Shown here in pieces: positions 51,780-61,153 of a DNA stretch of 64,000 bases (within the stretch, counting starts at the first letter, position 1; each line of letters opens with the position of its first letter). The stretch is from the NCBI RefSeq assembly GCF_040545475.1, contig NZ_JBEPMA010000002.1:210408-274407 (forward strand). Reading direction: 5' to 3'. A program made the position numbers and the translations under genes. This DNA comes from Peptoniphilus_A olsenii (GTDB lineage: Bacteria > Bacillota > Clostridia > Tissierellales > Peptoniphilaceae). Under the pieces are notes generated by a model. That model was not told the origin of the DNA, made no database searches, and saw only the letters and a list, made by a program, of their open reading frames with translations.

Positions 51780-52817
51780 CTATTTTAAAAAATTAAGCTG
51801 TCTGATATTTATATTTTCAAACTTAGAAACTGTAAGTCCTATTAACCTAATTTTTTCACCAGTATAAGTTTCATCAAATATCTCAATACCCTTATTGTAT
51901 ATATCACAAGCATCGTAAATTGGACTTAAATAAGTTTTTGATCTGGTCTTTGTCTTAAAATTTTCATTTTTTAATTTTAGAGTTAAAGTATAGCCTGATA
52001 TTTCTTTATAAATCAAATCCTCAGAAATTTCTTCAGAAAAATCTTTTAAATAATTCTTCAAAATATCACGAGAGCTTGTAATTTCAAAAGTGGTCTCTGT
52101 ACCTAAACTTTTCCTAGTCACATTGGTTTCTACTTCTCTATTATCAATCCCCCTTATTCTGTCGTATATTTCCTCTCCCTTCTTTTTGAAAAGTTCTGTG
52201 AGAAAACTTTCGGGTAATTCATATAAATCACTTACCTTATTTATACCTAAACTCTTGAGTTTATTTTCAGATTTTCTGCCAATGCCGTGAACTTTATTTA
52301 TATCCAAGGGCAATAATATATCTGGAATATTGTCTTTAGTAATAATTTTTATTCCGCAAGGTTTGTTCCAATCGCTGGCAAGCTTTGCCAAAAACTTATT
52401 ATAACTAAGTCCTATACTTACAGTAAGTTTTGTCTTATCGAAGACTTCCTGTTGAAGCTTATAAATAATATCATTATTATAACCCAAACCAGTGATATCA
52501 AGATAACTTTCATCTATAGAAACTTTCTCTATTTTTGAAGAATAAGTTTTTAAAATATCAAAAACCTCTTTAGATTTTTCAAGATATCTTGGCCTTCTCA
52601 TAGGTTTTATAATTAAATTGTCACATAAATTTTTTGCCATAAACATAGGCATAGCCGAATGTATATTATATTTTCTTGCCTCATAATTTGCAGTAGTGAC
52701 TATACCATGATCACTCTTGCCGCCCACTACGACAGGTTTTCCTTTAATTGAAGGATCATCTATTTCTTCTACAGAGGCATAAAAAGCATCTATATCAACA
52801 TGTAAAATAGTTCTCAT
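51780..52817 (-). CDS. dinB: DNA polymerase IV (Y family)
   Basis: A 345-residue translesion polymerase: ILHVDIDAFYASVEEIDDPS at the start with the first catalytic Asp pair, SIDESYLDITG with the second acidic motif, the thumb helix-hairpin VHGIGRKSENKLKSLGI, and the little-finger domain (GTETTFEITSS). Length is typical. The extreme C-terminus (INIRQLNFLK) lacks a clear clamp-binding QLxLF, though QLNFL may serve. Confidence 0.95.
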   Translation of the reverse strand: MRTILHVDIDAFYASVEEIDDPSIKGKPVVVGGKSDHGIVTTANYEARKYNIHSAMPMFMAKNLCDNLIIKPMRRPRYLEKSKEVFDILKTYSSKIEKVSIDESYLDITGLGYNNDIIYKLQQEVFDKTKLTVSIGLSYNKFLAKLASDWNKPCGIKIITKDNIPDILLPLDINKVHGIGRKSENKLKSLGINKVSDLYELPESFLTELFKKKGEEIYDRIRGIDNREVETNVTRKSLGTETTFEITSSRDILKNYLKDFSEEISEDLIYKEISGYTLTLKLKNENFKTKTRSKTYLSPIYDACDIYNKGIEIFDETYTGEKIRLIGLTVSKFENINIRQLNFLK

Positions 52818-53017
52818 TATATCACCATATATAAATAAATAATATTTAATAGTATTATATTAGCTAATTTTATCACAGAGGATAAAAAAACACTAGTTTG
52901 TTTTATGTAAACAATTTTTATATAAAAATTTAAATATGATTGATTTTTATTTTTGTAAATATTAAACTAAATAGTGGTAGTTAATTAAACTTTACAATAA
53001 TTTACAAGGAGGATACT

Positions 53018-54115
53018 ATGAAGTTTAAAAAAAGTTTTTTATACATATCAATTATATTCATAACAATCTCTTCACTTTTAGTAGCTTGTATAGACTCACA
53101 GAAGGGAAATGATACTAATTTAGCTGAGCAAAAATCAGAAAAAGAAGAGAAAAAAATCTATGCAAGTTTGACTGGAGAAGAAATACCAAAAGAAGAGTTA
53201 AATGAAAATAGAATTTTCGCTGTAATGCTTGATAATCACCCAGATGCCCAACCACAAGCAGGAATAAATGACACAGATATTCTATATGAATTTAAAGCAG
53301 AAGGTGAATTTACAAGATATTTAGGACTATTTAAATCCAAACTTCCAGATGCCAACATAGGCCCCGTTAGATCTGCTAGATCATATTTTGTGAGAGTCGC
53401 CAAAGAATATGATGCGATATATGCTCATTGGGGAGGCAGCCCTGAAGGGTATGCAGAAATCCCAAAAATTGGCGTAGATGATTTAGATGGAATTGCACTA
53501 GAAGGCATAAATTATTTTAGAAACAAAGATGTCAATAAAAAAAGACCTCATGATGGATACACTACTTTTAATGATTTGAAAAATGGAGCTGAAAAAAGAG
53601 GTTTTTCACTAAATTCAAATAATTCTTTCTGTCAGTTTGACCAAAGTGAAGATAAAGAAAAAATAAATTCCATAGAATCTATTGAATGTCCAAAGCTCAC
53701 TTTAAATTTTTTCAAAACTTATATCGAAGAAATAAATTATCAACCAGAAACCGATGATTATACAATACTTAGAAATGGCGAAAAAATTATTGATGAAAAC
53801 ACTAAACTTGAATATAATCCTTCCAATATAATAATTCTGTTGGCTAATTCCAAAGTTACAGGGGCAAATGGTACACTTACAATTTATAATGTTGGAGAAG
53901 GCAATGGATATTTAATGACTCATGGAAAATTAGTTGAAATTAAATGGACCAAGGAAGATGAAACTGCAAAAACAAAATTTACATTAAAAGATGGCGGCGA
54001 GTTTTTCTTAAACCCAGGCAAAACTTTTATTGCAACAATTGACGACAATGAAAATTCAGTTGGTTATGAAAAACCTCAAACTGAATCAAATGGTGATGCA
54101 GAAATTAACAAATAA
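53018..54115 (+). CDS. DUF3048 (YerB-type) lipoprotein
   Basis: A 365-residue exported lipoprotein with lipobox LLVACIDS. The core reads RIFAVMLDNHPDAQPQAGIN, GEFTRYLGLFKS and GPVRSARSYFVRVAKEYDA, all characteristic of DUF3048/YerB. The C-terminal half (NGEKIIDENTKLEY, GANGTLTIYNVGEGNG) is the second family domain. The family is conserved in Firmicutes and linked to the cell envelope, but its activity is unknown. AAGGAGG precedes the ATG. Confidence 0.88.
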   Translation: MKFKKSFLYISIIFITISSLLVACIDSQKGNDTNLAEQKSEKEEKKIYASLTGEEIPKEELNENRIFAVMLDNHPDAQPQAGINDTDILYEFKAEGEFTRYLGLFKSKLPDANIGPVRSARSYFVRVAKEYDAIYAHWGGSPEGYAEIPKIGVDDLDGIALEGINYFRNKDVNKKRPHDGYTTFNDLKNGAEKRGFSLNSNNSFCQFDQSEDKEKINSIESIECPKLTLNFFKTYIEEINYQPETDDYTILRNGEKIIDENTKLEYNPSNIIILLANSKVTGANGTLTIYNVGEGNGYLMTHGKLVEIKWTKEDETAKTKFTLKDGGEFFLNPGKTFIATIDDNENSVGYEKPQTESNGDAEINK

Positions 54116-54120
54116 TTCTA

Positions 54121-54147
54121 AAAGGGACTAAATTATCTAGTTCCTTT
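54121..54147 (+). terminator. Terminator after the DUF3048 gene
   Basis: AAAGGGACTA pairs with TAGTTCCTTT (one wobble), followed by more T residues. Confidence 0.75.
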
Positions 54148-54277
54148 TTTAGTTTTAATTTTATATTTTTAATATCTAAAGTATTTGATACTATTATAAA
54201 AATCAAACCTCTTCCTTTTTTATATCATCAATCTTTGATATAATCACTAAGAAACTATTATTTACTGGAGAGATGAA

Positions 54278-54898
54278 ATGAAAAAACAAGTTATACTTTA
54301 TGATTTTGACAAAACTTTAATTGACAGCGAATCCATCATTCTATTGTGGAAATATGCCCTTCAAAAAAGAAGAATAAGTTATCTACAAATTCCTATAAAA
54401 GCTTTAAGTGGTTCTTTTGATTATCTTACTAAAAGAGATTTCAAATATGTAAAAAATTCTATGGTATCTGTCTTAAAATACTTATCAGAAAATGATTTGA
54501 GGGACTTTGTTTTGAATTATCTATATCCAAATCACTTTTATGTAGATGGAAAAAATGAATTCGCAAAACATGATAAAAATGCAATTAAAATTTTATGCTC
54601 TGCCTCTGCTACAAATTATCTAAAATATGTTGGAGAAATTTATGATTTCGACCACATTATCGGCACAAACTTGGACCATGAATTTAGAGTAGAGAGTGAA
54701 AATAATAAAAGAAAAGTTAAAGTAAATAATATTAAAGAATATCTAATCTTAAATAAATATGAGATTGATTACGAAAATTCTCGTGCTTATTCCGATTCTT
54801 TTAAGGACGACAGATATATGTTAGAGCTTGTGAAAAATAGATTCTTGATAAATTCAGATATTATAAAAAAAGGCTATGAAAATCTCACTTGGAGATAA
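54278..54898 (+). CDS. HAD-superfamily phosphatase (subfamily IB, SerB-like)
   Basis: A 206-residue HAD hydrolase: motif I LYDFDKTLID (catalytic Asp pair), motif II Ser in LCSASATNYL and motif III/IV SDSFKDD. The helical cap lies between motifs I and II. The layout matches the IB group that contains phosphoserine phosphatases and phosphatidylglycerol-phosphate-type enzymes. Substrate not predicted. It is convergent with the next operon. Confidence 0.82.
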   Translation: MKKQVILYDFDKTLIDSESIILLWKYALQKRRISYLQIPIKALSGSFDYLTKRDFKYVKNSMVSVLKYLSENDLRDFVLNYLYPNHFYVDGKNEFAKHDKNAIKILCSASATNYLKYVGEIYDFDHIIGTNLDHEFRVESENNKRKVKVNNIKEYLILNKYEIDYENSRAYSDSFKDDRYMLELVKNRFLINSDIIKKGYENLTWR

Positions 54899-54912
54899 TC
54901 ATAGCTTTATTT

Positions 54913-56694
54913 TTAAATTTCCAATAGATATGTTTCTATATTTTCCGCAATCCAATCATATGGCTTTTCTCCATAGAAAGAATAAACCTCATCTCCATTT
55001 TTGAAAAATACGGTTAAAGGCAATTGATAAATTTTATTGTCCTCTGCGAATTTTTTATTTTTATCGACATCCATATAATATGCAGAAATATTTTTAAATT
55101 CATTTTTAAGCATCGCTTCAATTACTTCCATCAGCGGCATACAGTGAGTACATCTTGCTGCTCCAAAAATACATATTGATAATTCTTTTTGCGAAATAAT
55201 TTCTTTGAAGTTTTTACTATAAATGTTTTTAATGATACTTTGATTTTTCCTAATCATCTCTTTGTTTTCTGCTAAATCTGTCGGTGATTCTGACTCTTGA
55301 GAAAGCGGGTCAATGTCTTTTGATAAAACAGAGTTTCTAACATTTGTTGGTTCTATTGCTTTAAACTCTCCTGCACCTTTTAATCTATAATAAGACATGT
55401 CCTCTATCTCTTCTATATCATTTTCTTTCTCATCCACTCCAATATATTGATATGGATATCTGTAAACTCTATAAATCAAATTATTCCTTAGCATATTCTC
55501 GGTGTCTGTCCTATAAGGGCAAGTCCACTCCCAGACCACTTCTTTTTCTCTAGTTATTTCAATTGCCATACCTTCTGTAGCAAGAGTTATTAAAGTGTTT
55601 CCATTGGGAAGTCTTTGCAAATTACCTCCATAGGGCGAATAAAATTTATATCCATTTAATGGAATTGAATAACCAAAATCTCTTGGATCGACACTCCATA
55701 TTTCACTTAAAGTAATGGGATTTATTTCTAAAATTCTAGAATAGTTTCTCACAAAGGGCAAAAGTCCCGTTGGTGAAGTAAGCGTTGGTGGTCCATATCC
55801 ACAGCTGCCACCATTGTCAAAAATTAATAAATTCCCCTCCCCTAAAAGTCCTTTAGGTATAATACTTGCAAATGTGGAGCCTACAACAGGACCAATATTG
55901 TGAAAATCTGAAAAACTTGGCCCCAGTTTGTAGCAAATTCTAGATTTTTTCTTGTCAATTATTCCTATAATATTTGCAGCTCTTGCAGTAAATAAAATAT
56001 TATCTGGGTGAAATCTAGTATCGCCTTGTTCATACCATTTATTTTCTCCAATAGTAGAAATTGAAGTTACATCTAAAAAATTACCCTTGGGTTTTTCTGT
56101 GATTCTAAGATTTGGATTTCTATATATTACATTCTTTGCTTCTTCCGAAAAACCAAGTTCATCAAAATGCTCACTAAAAGAAAATTTCCACAATATATTG
56201 CCTTCGTAATCAATTTCAAGAATTACATCATCTAGTAAGTCTTTGTCAGATATATCTGATTTAACTATTTCATCATGAACCAATAAAAGAGTATTTGGAT
56301 TTTCAACATCTTTCTCGTTTGGATAAAAATATCCTACAGAATTTCCCTCTCTCTGGAAATCAGAATGAGCTTTCGCCATCCACTTTGGTGAATATCCTCT
56401 ATCACTCATGTATTTAAAACCATCAAAATCAAATACAACTTCCCCATTTTTATTAAATTCTAATAAGTTTATACCATCACTTACTCCAAAATCTGAAGAT
56501 CTGAAAGAAGAAATACTCATAATATTTCCATTTTTTAATAATTTTGCGGGCATGGGATTTACAGTATATCTATAAATTTCAGTACCATCCATTTTAGTTA
56601 TTAATGCCCCATCTTTGGCTGTAGAAATTACATTTATACCATTGTAGCACTTATCTTTTTTGTATACTACTGTTCCTCTTGGATAAACTCTCAT
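54913..56694 (-). CDS. Arylsulfotransferase-type beta-propeller fused to a thioredoxin domain
   Basis: A 593-residue protein. Residues about 1-430 read as an arylsulfotransferase-like propeller (DGNIL/GEVVFDF/ILWKF-type blades; QGDTRFHPDNILFTARAANI; FSDFHNIGPVVGS; NLQRLPNGNTLITLATEG). After a linker, residues about 495-593 form a thioredoxin fold with a CTHC redox pair near 514-517 and the cis-Pro in YQLPLTVFFKNGDEV. There is no signal peptide, so it is cytoplasmic. The thioredoxin reductase gene overlaps its start by 4 bp (ATGA), suggesting that reductase recharges the fused thioredoxin. Known bacterial AssT proteins are exported and single-domain as far as I recall. Substrate unknown. Confidence 0.7.
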   Translation of the reverse strand: MRVYPRGTVVYKKDKCYNGINVISTAKDGALITKMDGTEIYRYTVNPMPAKLLKNGNIMSISSFRSSDFGVSDGINLLEFNKNGEVVFDFDGFKYMSDRGYSPKWMAKAHSDFQREGNSVGYFYPNEKDVENPNTLLLVHDEIVKSDISDKDLLDDVILEIDYEGNILWKFSFSEHFDELGFSEEAKNVIYRNPNLRITEKPKGNFLDVTSISTIGENKWYEQGDTRFHPDNILFTARAANIIGIIDKKKSRICYKLGPSFSDFHNIGPVVGSTFASIIPKGLLGEGNLLIFDNGGSCGYGPPTLTSPTGLLPFVRNYSRILEINPITLSEIWSVDPRDFGYSIPLNGYKFYSPYGGNLQRLPNGNTLITLATEGMAIEITREKEVVWEWTCPYRTDTENMLRNNLIYRVYRYPYQYIGVDEKENDIEEIEDMSYYRLKGAGEFKAIEPTNVRNSVLSKDIDPLSQESESPTDLAENKEMIRKNQSIIKNIYSKNFKEIISQKELSICIFGAARCTHCMPLMEVIEAMLKNEFKNISAYYMDVDKNKKFAEDNKIYQLPLTVFFKNGDEVYSFYGEKPYDWIAENIETYLLEI

Positions 56695-57623
56695 ACACTA
56701 CCTCTATTTCTAATATATCTTTCAGCAAATACAGTTGCAGTAGCGCCATCATTTGCCGCAGTAACAATTTGTCTAAGAGCTTTGTTTCTAACATCACCTG
56801 CTGCAAAAATTCCCGCAACAGATGTGCGCATAGTGTCGTCCGTTTTTATAAATCCATCTTCATCTAATTCTACGATATCTTTAACCAAATCTGTATTAGG
56901 ACTCATTCCTGCAAATATAAAAACTCCATCAGATGAATGTGTGCTGTAGGTATTATCTTTTAAATTATATAATTCCAAACTTTCTACCTTGCCATCTCCA
57001 TTAATTTTACTTAGCTTGGAATTCCATATAAAAGACACTTTCGGGTTTAATTTTATCTTTTGGACTTCTCTAGCATTTCCGTCAAATACATCTACATCAT
57101 GCATTATTATCATGGTGATAGAATTAGTAAAATTAGATAGATAATCTGCCTCTTCTAGAGCTAAATCACCCGAACCCAAAATATGAATATCTTTATTTAT
57201 AAAATAATCAGCATCGCAAGTAGCACAGTAACTAACTCCACTTCCTGTTAACTCACGTTCTCCTGGTACATCAATTACTTTTGACGAAGTTCCTGTTGCA
57301 ATAATAATCGCTTTGGAATAATACACTTTTCTTCTTTTTGTAGTTACTTTAAAGATATCTCCATCTTTTTTGATGCTTTTAACAGTGCCATAAGTAAAAT
57401 CATTGGTATCAAATGAAGCAGCATGCTTTCTAAATTCATCCACAATTTCTCTACCAGAACTTTCAACAAAACCAGGATAATTTATAACTTCGGCTGTATC
57501 GTTAATTCTACCTCCAAATGTAAATTCTTCTATCAAAAGAGTTTTTAAAAGAGCTCTACCAGCATAAATTGCAGCTGAAAGACCAGCAGGCCCTGCACCC
57601 ACTATTATTAAATCATAATTCAT
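56691..57623 (-). CDS. Thioredoxin reductase-like flavoprotein
   Basis: A 310-residue two-domain FAD/NAD(P)H oxidoreductase: FAD site IIVGAGPAGLSAAIYAGRA, redox pair in YCATCDADYF (near 132-135), the second dinucleotide fold IHILGSGDLALEEADYL and the FAD-binding end GIFAAGDVRNKALRQIVTA. The NAD(P)H site reads GSGDLALE instead of the usual GGGDSAVEE, and the following HRR motif that binds the NADPH phosphate is replaced by IIMHDVD, so it may use another electron donor. It is coupled to the fused thioredoxin gene downstream and is probably dedicated to it. Confidence 0.87.
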   Translation of the reverse strand: MNYDLIIVGAGPAGLSAAIYAGRALLKTLLIEEFTFGGRINDTAEVINYPGFVESSGREIVDEFRKHAASFDTNDFTYGTVKSIKKDGDIFKVTTKRRKVYYSKAIIIATGTSSKVIDVPGERELTGSGVSYCATCDADYFINKDIHILGSGDLALEEADYLSNFTNSITMIIMHDVDVFDGNAREVQKIKLNPKVSFIWNSKLSKINGDGKVESLELYNLKDNTYSTHSSDGVFIFAGMSPNTDLVKDIVELDEDGFIKTDDTMRTSVAGIFAAGDVRNKALRQIVTAANDGATATVFAERYIRNRGSV

Positions 57624-57632
57624 AATATCACC

Positions 57633-58238
57633 TCAAATACTGTCCACAGGATTTTTTGGTGCTTTTTGTAAAATAGTAAACTTACCATTTTTATAACTAG
57701 CAATATTAAAAAATCCATTTCGCCTAACTCTATTAGTCCAAAAATTGTCAACAGATACATTCTCCATAATATTAAACATGCTAACTATAGTTACTCCGTG
57801 AGTTACCACCAAGATGGTATCTTTCTTTTCTGGATAAATTGCCTCCTCAAAAAATTTTTTAACTCTATTTTCTAAATCATAAATAGACTCTCCATCATCT
57901 CTTTTATAAGATGAGGGCGTTTCAAAATACATTTTGTGCAAATCCCTAAATTCTTCTTGAACTTGTGCTAATGTCTTACCTGACCAATTGCCCACATCAA
58001 TCTCACGCAAGAGTTTAGTTTTTATTATTTCTTGGTCTGGGCAAATTAATTTACAAGTATCATAGGCTCTACCTAAATCAGATGAATAAACTTTGTCAAA
58101 GTGAATATCTTTACTCATCGCATGTAAATCTTTTGCCATTTGTATTCCATCTTCTGTAAGTGGAGAGTCAAGTTGTCCTTGAATGATACCTAGCTTATTC
58201 CACTTAGTTTCACCATGCCTAGTAAAGTAAATTTTCAT
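57633..58238 (-). CDS. Histidine phosphatase family protein (phosphoglycerate mutase-like)
   Basis: A 201-residue phosphatase with catalytic FTRHGETKWN at the start, the SDLGRAYDTC Arg motif and the second His in VVTHGVTIV. It is a broad-specificity PhoE/CobC-type enzyme; substrate unknown. It overlaps the MutS-like gene by 4 bp and is 9 bp from the reductase gene, so it belongs to one four-gene operon. Confidence 0.88.
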   Translation of the reverse strand: MKIYFTRHGETKWNKLGIIQGQLDSPLTEDGIQMAKDLHAMSKDIHFDKVYSSDLGRAYDTCKLICPDQEIIKTKLLREIDVGNWSGKTLAQVQEEFRDLHKMYFETPSSYKRDDGESIYDLENRVKKFFEEAIYPEKKDTILVVTHGVTIVSMFNIMENVSVDNFWTNRVRRNGFFNIASYKNGKFTILQKAPKNPVDSI

Positions 58239-59845
58239 TTTTCCTCCATAGTAATAGCGATATCTCGTGCTTTTTTTGTAATTGTATTTGGATATCTTAA
58301 ATTCTCTAATATAGCTATAGCATTTCTTGTCCTTGCCGGTCCCTCTTTTAAAATATAATCAAAGTTTATATCTCCATCTATAATATGCTCTTCAAAATGC
58401 ATATTTTTAAAATCATCTTCTAAAAGTACAGTTAGTTCAATATCATGTGTTGCAGCAATCACATAATTATTTTTAGAAAGAAATTCCAATGTAGCAGTAG
58501 CTGCAGAAATTCTGTCAATAGTATTTGTCCCTCTAAATATTTCATCTAATAGTATAAGTTTTTTCTCGTCATTTTTAATCATTTCACCAATAGCTTTCGA
58601 TTCAGCCATAAAGTATGACAAGTTCTTAGTTATAGAATCAGAAATATCAATAGCTGAAGTAATTATTACAGGTTCTATTTCGAGACTTTCTCCAAAAAAA
58701 ATACCAAAACTAAGTGCAAACACTGCATTGATTCCACAAGTTCTTAAATAAGTCGATTTACCAGAAGCATTTGAACCTGTTAGAAGAATTGATTTATTTA
58801 AGTTCAAATCATTTGGCACTGCACTTTTAAGAAGTGGATTATATAAATCTATACCCCTTATATTATCTGAAAAGATCGCATCTTTAGTATCATAAGCTTT
58901 TGAAATAGAAATTATTGCAATTTCGGCATCAATCTTTCCTAATAGATAATAGAGTTTTTTAATATCTTCTTTATAAATTTTAAAATACTTTTGAGAATTT
59001 GAATATTTTCTAGCTTCAGACAAGAACAATATATTTTTATAAGTTTCCGCAAAGTCAAGCTGAGGATTCCCAGTAAAATATCCAAAAGATCTTAGAGTAC
59101 TTTTTAGGGGTTTAATTTCTTTTAAAATACTTCTTAGCTCAGATAATTCCTCTCCAAAAATTACATCATTTGATTTGGTCAACTTGTCAGCGACAAAAAT
59201 AATATTTTTTATCTTTATCAACGCATTTAATTTCCCCAAAGTTTTTTTATTAAATTCTTTATAGATATATACATTAGTTGCAATTAATAAAAGTGACACT
59301 ATTGCAGCCTTATTTTTAAGAAATATTATAGCCACGATTATATACAATAAAGTAAAAGAGAAAATCTTAGTAGCAATCTCTAGTCCTTTTTCTATTTCTA
59401 CATCTTCTTCGATAAGTCCTAATACATTTTCTTTGAAATATCCCACATTAGAAAGAGCAAACTGTATATTTCTAATGTCTTTTTCTTTATCTTTATACAT
59501 ATTTCGCTTATTTTGCATCTCTTGTAAGATACTAGAATTTAGAATTAAATTTCTAATTCTATAATAAAAATATTCTATACCCATTTGAGATGCACAGTGG
59601 TTCATCTCTTTAATTATCTCATCTAAATTTAAATCATTATAAGTAATATCAGTTAAATTACCACCAAGTCTATTGTAAATTCCATCAATTGGCCCCTTAA
59701 ATTTTTCAGAGTGAACTTTGCCAAAATTTTCTTTTATATGTAAATAAATTTCCCTTTCTCTTTTCTTTCTTTCAATGTAATCGTATCCAATAACAATTGC
59801 CGTGAACACAATAAATAAAATTATGGGAGTGTAATATTTTTCCAT
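58235..59845 (-). CDS. Membrane-anchored MutS-family ATPase
   Basis: A 536-residue protein that has the MutS core and ATPase but no mismatch-recognition domain. Residues about 5-22 are a membrane segment and two more lie near 165-200 (FTLLYIIVAIIFL; AAIVSLLLIATNVYIY). The ATPase has Walker A LLTGSNASGKSTYLRTCG (near 354), Walker B KLILLDEIFRGTNTIDR and the switch His in VIAATHDIE. Such MutS-like proteins with membrane segments are common in Firmicutes but their function is unknown; mismatch repair is unlikely. It heads the operon with the phosphatase, reductase and fusion genes. Confidence 0.85.
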   Translation of the reverse strand: MEKYYTPIILFIVFTAIVIGYDYIERKKREREIYLHIKENFGKVHSEKFKGPIDGIYNRLGGNLTDITYNDLNLDEIIKEMNHCASQMGIEYFYYRIRNLILNSSILQEMQNKRNMYKDKEKDIRNIQFALSNVGYFKENVLGLIEEDVEIEKGLEIATKIFSFTLLYIIVAIIFLKNKAAIVSLLLIATNVYIYKEFNKKTLGKLNALIKIKNIIFVADKLTKSNDVIFGEELSELRSILKEIKPLKSTLRSFGYFTGNPQLDFAETYKNILFLSEARKYSNSQKYFKIYKEDIKKLYYLLGKIDAEIAIISISKAYDTKDAIFSDNIRGIDLYNPLLKSAVPNDLNLNKSILLTGSNASGKSTYLRTCGINAVFALSFGIFFGESLEIEPVIITSAIDISDSITKNLSYFMAESKAIGEMIKNDEKKLILLDEIFRGTNTIDRISAATATLEFLSKNNYVIAATHDIELTVLLEDDFKNMHFEEHIIDGDINFDYILKEGPARTRNAIAILENLRYPNTITKKARDIAITMEEK

Positions 59846-59917
59846 CTAAATCCTCCTAAGTAAAACATATAGTATATATTATACCCTAAATAATTATTAC
59901 ATTAAAGAAATTAAAAA

Positions 59918-59938
59918 AGGCTACCTAAAAGGCAGCCT
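59918..59938 (-). terminator. Terminator after the hydroxyacid dehydrogenase gene
   Basis: AGGCTACC pairs with GGCAGCCT (one wobble), with six T residues following on the minus strand. Confidence 0.8.
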
Positions 59939-59952
59939 CAAAGAAAAATAAA

Positions 59953-60894
59953 TTATTTTCCAAAAATTTCATCTAAGTTGTTAAGAACAACATTTCCTAT
60001 ATCGTCTTGAGCATCGTGAGTTGAACCACCAATGTGTGGAGTTACATAAACTCTATCAAGTTCGAATAGAGGGTTATCTACAGGAACATCTTGAGTATCT
60101 AATCCACCGCTTCCTAGTTCATTAGAAAGTGTATCAAGGTTAGCTCCACCTAATTTACCATTTTTGATATATTCGTAAAGAGCTTCTTCGTTTACAATTC
60201 CACCACGAGCAGCATTTATAATGCAAGCTCCGTCTTTCATTTCTTCAAATTCTTTTGAAGAGAAAAGATCTTTAGTATCTGGTGTTAGTGGCATGTGTAG
60301 AGTGATAATGTCAGATTCTTTAACAATTTTGTCAAAGTCAACAAGTTCTACATAGTCAACTTTAATATCAGCTGGTGTAAGGAATGGGTCATAAGCAAGA
60401 ACATCCATATGGAATACATGTGCTATTTCTGCAACTCTTCTTCCAATTGCTCCAAAACCACAGATTCCTAGAGTTTTATTTCTAAGTTCTCTACCAATCC
60501 ATCTGTATTTGTTCCAGATTCCACCTTTAACTTCATTTTGTGCTTGAACAGAGTTTCTGTATAGGTCAAGCATTTTAGCGAAAACAAGTTCAGCTACTGC
60601 GTTTGCGTTTTGTCCTGGTGAGTTTTTAACAGGAATTCCTTTTTCTTTTGCATATTCAAGGTCAATGTGGTTAGTTCCAGTTGAACCAACAAAAATTGCT
60701 TTTAAATTTTTAGCAGCATCAAGAACTTCTTTGTTGATGAATGGGTCAACTCTCATGATTAAAATATCATAAGGTTCAATAATTTCAGCTAACTTTTCTG
60801 AAGTAGGAAGCATAACTTTATCATATTCAATGCCTCTTTCTTCTAATCCTTTGTCAATTAATTCTGACATATAATCTACAATTAACGCTTTCAT
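59953..60894 (-). CDS. D-2-hydroxyacid dehydrogenase (phosphoglycerate dehydrogenase-like)
   Basis: A 313-residue NAD-dependent dehydrogenase: GSTGTNHIDLEYAKEKGIPV, the dinucleotide motif GICGFGAIGRRVAE, the catalytic Arg in IINAARGGIVNEEAL and the catalytic His in TPHIGGST. There is no ACT domain, unlike long SerA. It could act on 3-phosphoglycerate, hydroxypyruvate or another 2-oxoacid. The codon choice is smoother than in its neighbours, suggesting strong expression. AGGAGGATTTT precedes the ATG. Its promoter contains a long inverted repeat. Confidence 0.9.
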   Translation of the reverse strand: MKALIVDYMSELIDKGLEERGIEYDKVMLPTSEKLAEIIEPYDILIMRVDPFINKEVLDAAKNLKAIFVGSTGTNHIDLEYAKEKGIPVKNSPGQNANAVAELVFAKMLDLYRNSVQAQNEVKGGIWNKYRWIGRELRNKTLGICGFGAIGRRVAEIAHVFHMDVLAYDPFLTPADIKVDYVELVDFDKIVKESDIITLHMPLTPDTKDLFSSKEFEEMKDGACIINAARGGIVNEEALYEYIKNGKLGGANLDTLSNELGSGGLDTQDVPVDNPLFELDRVYVTPHIGGSTHDAQDDIGNVVLNNLDEIFGK

Positions 60895-60928
60895 AAAATC
60901 CTCCTCTATGTATTTCTTCTACGATTAC

Positions 60929-60957
60929 ATTTTAATAGATAAAAAAATGTTTTTCAA
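60929..60957 (-). promoter_or_regulatory. Promoter of the hydroxyacid dehydrogenase gene
   Basis: TTGAAA (60952-60957), 17-bp spacer, TAAAAT (60929-60934) on the minus strand. The -35 box lies inside one arm of a long inverted repeat. Confidence 0.6.
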
Positions 60958-61016
60958 GATATATTACATCTAATTGACATGAAAATGATATTTTAATCAA
61001 AAGCATCTTGAAAAAC
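60949..61016. promoter_or_regulatory. 12-bp inverted repeat over the dehydrogenase promoter
   Basis: GTTTTTCAAGAT (60949-60960) and ATCTTGAAAAAC (61005-61016) are perfect complements 44 bp apart. One arm covers the -35 box. It looks like a pair of operator half-sites for a repressor that may loop DNA, or an upstream hairpin. Confidence 0.5.
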
Positions 61017-61153
61017 ACTATTTAGTTACTTTAAGTTAATACATTACATTTGTTTTTACAATATTAGTCATAACTTTTATTGATTTATATATTTTATAAT
61101 TATTAATAAATAGTTTTACATAATTTTCATTTAATTTTCTGGAGGTGTAATAT

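Noticed and set aside
55300..55325. DPLSQES in the sulfotransferase-thioredoxin linker as a third copy of the shared ICE motif
   Set aside because: It lacks the DxDxDG and IDR parts; the match is only the first residues.
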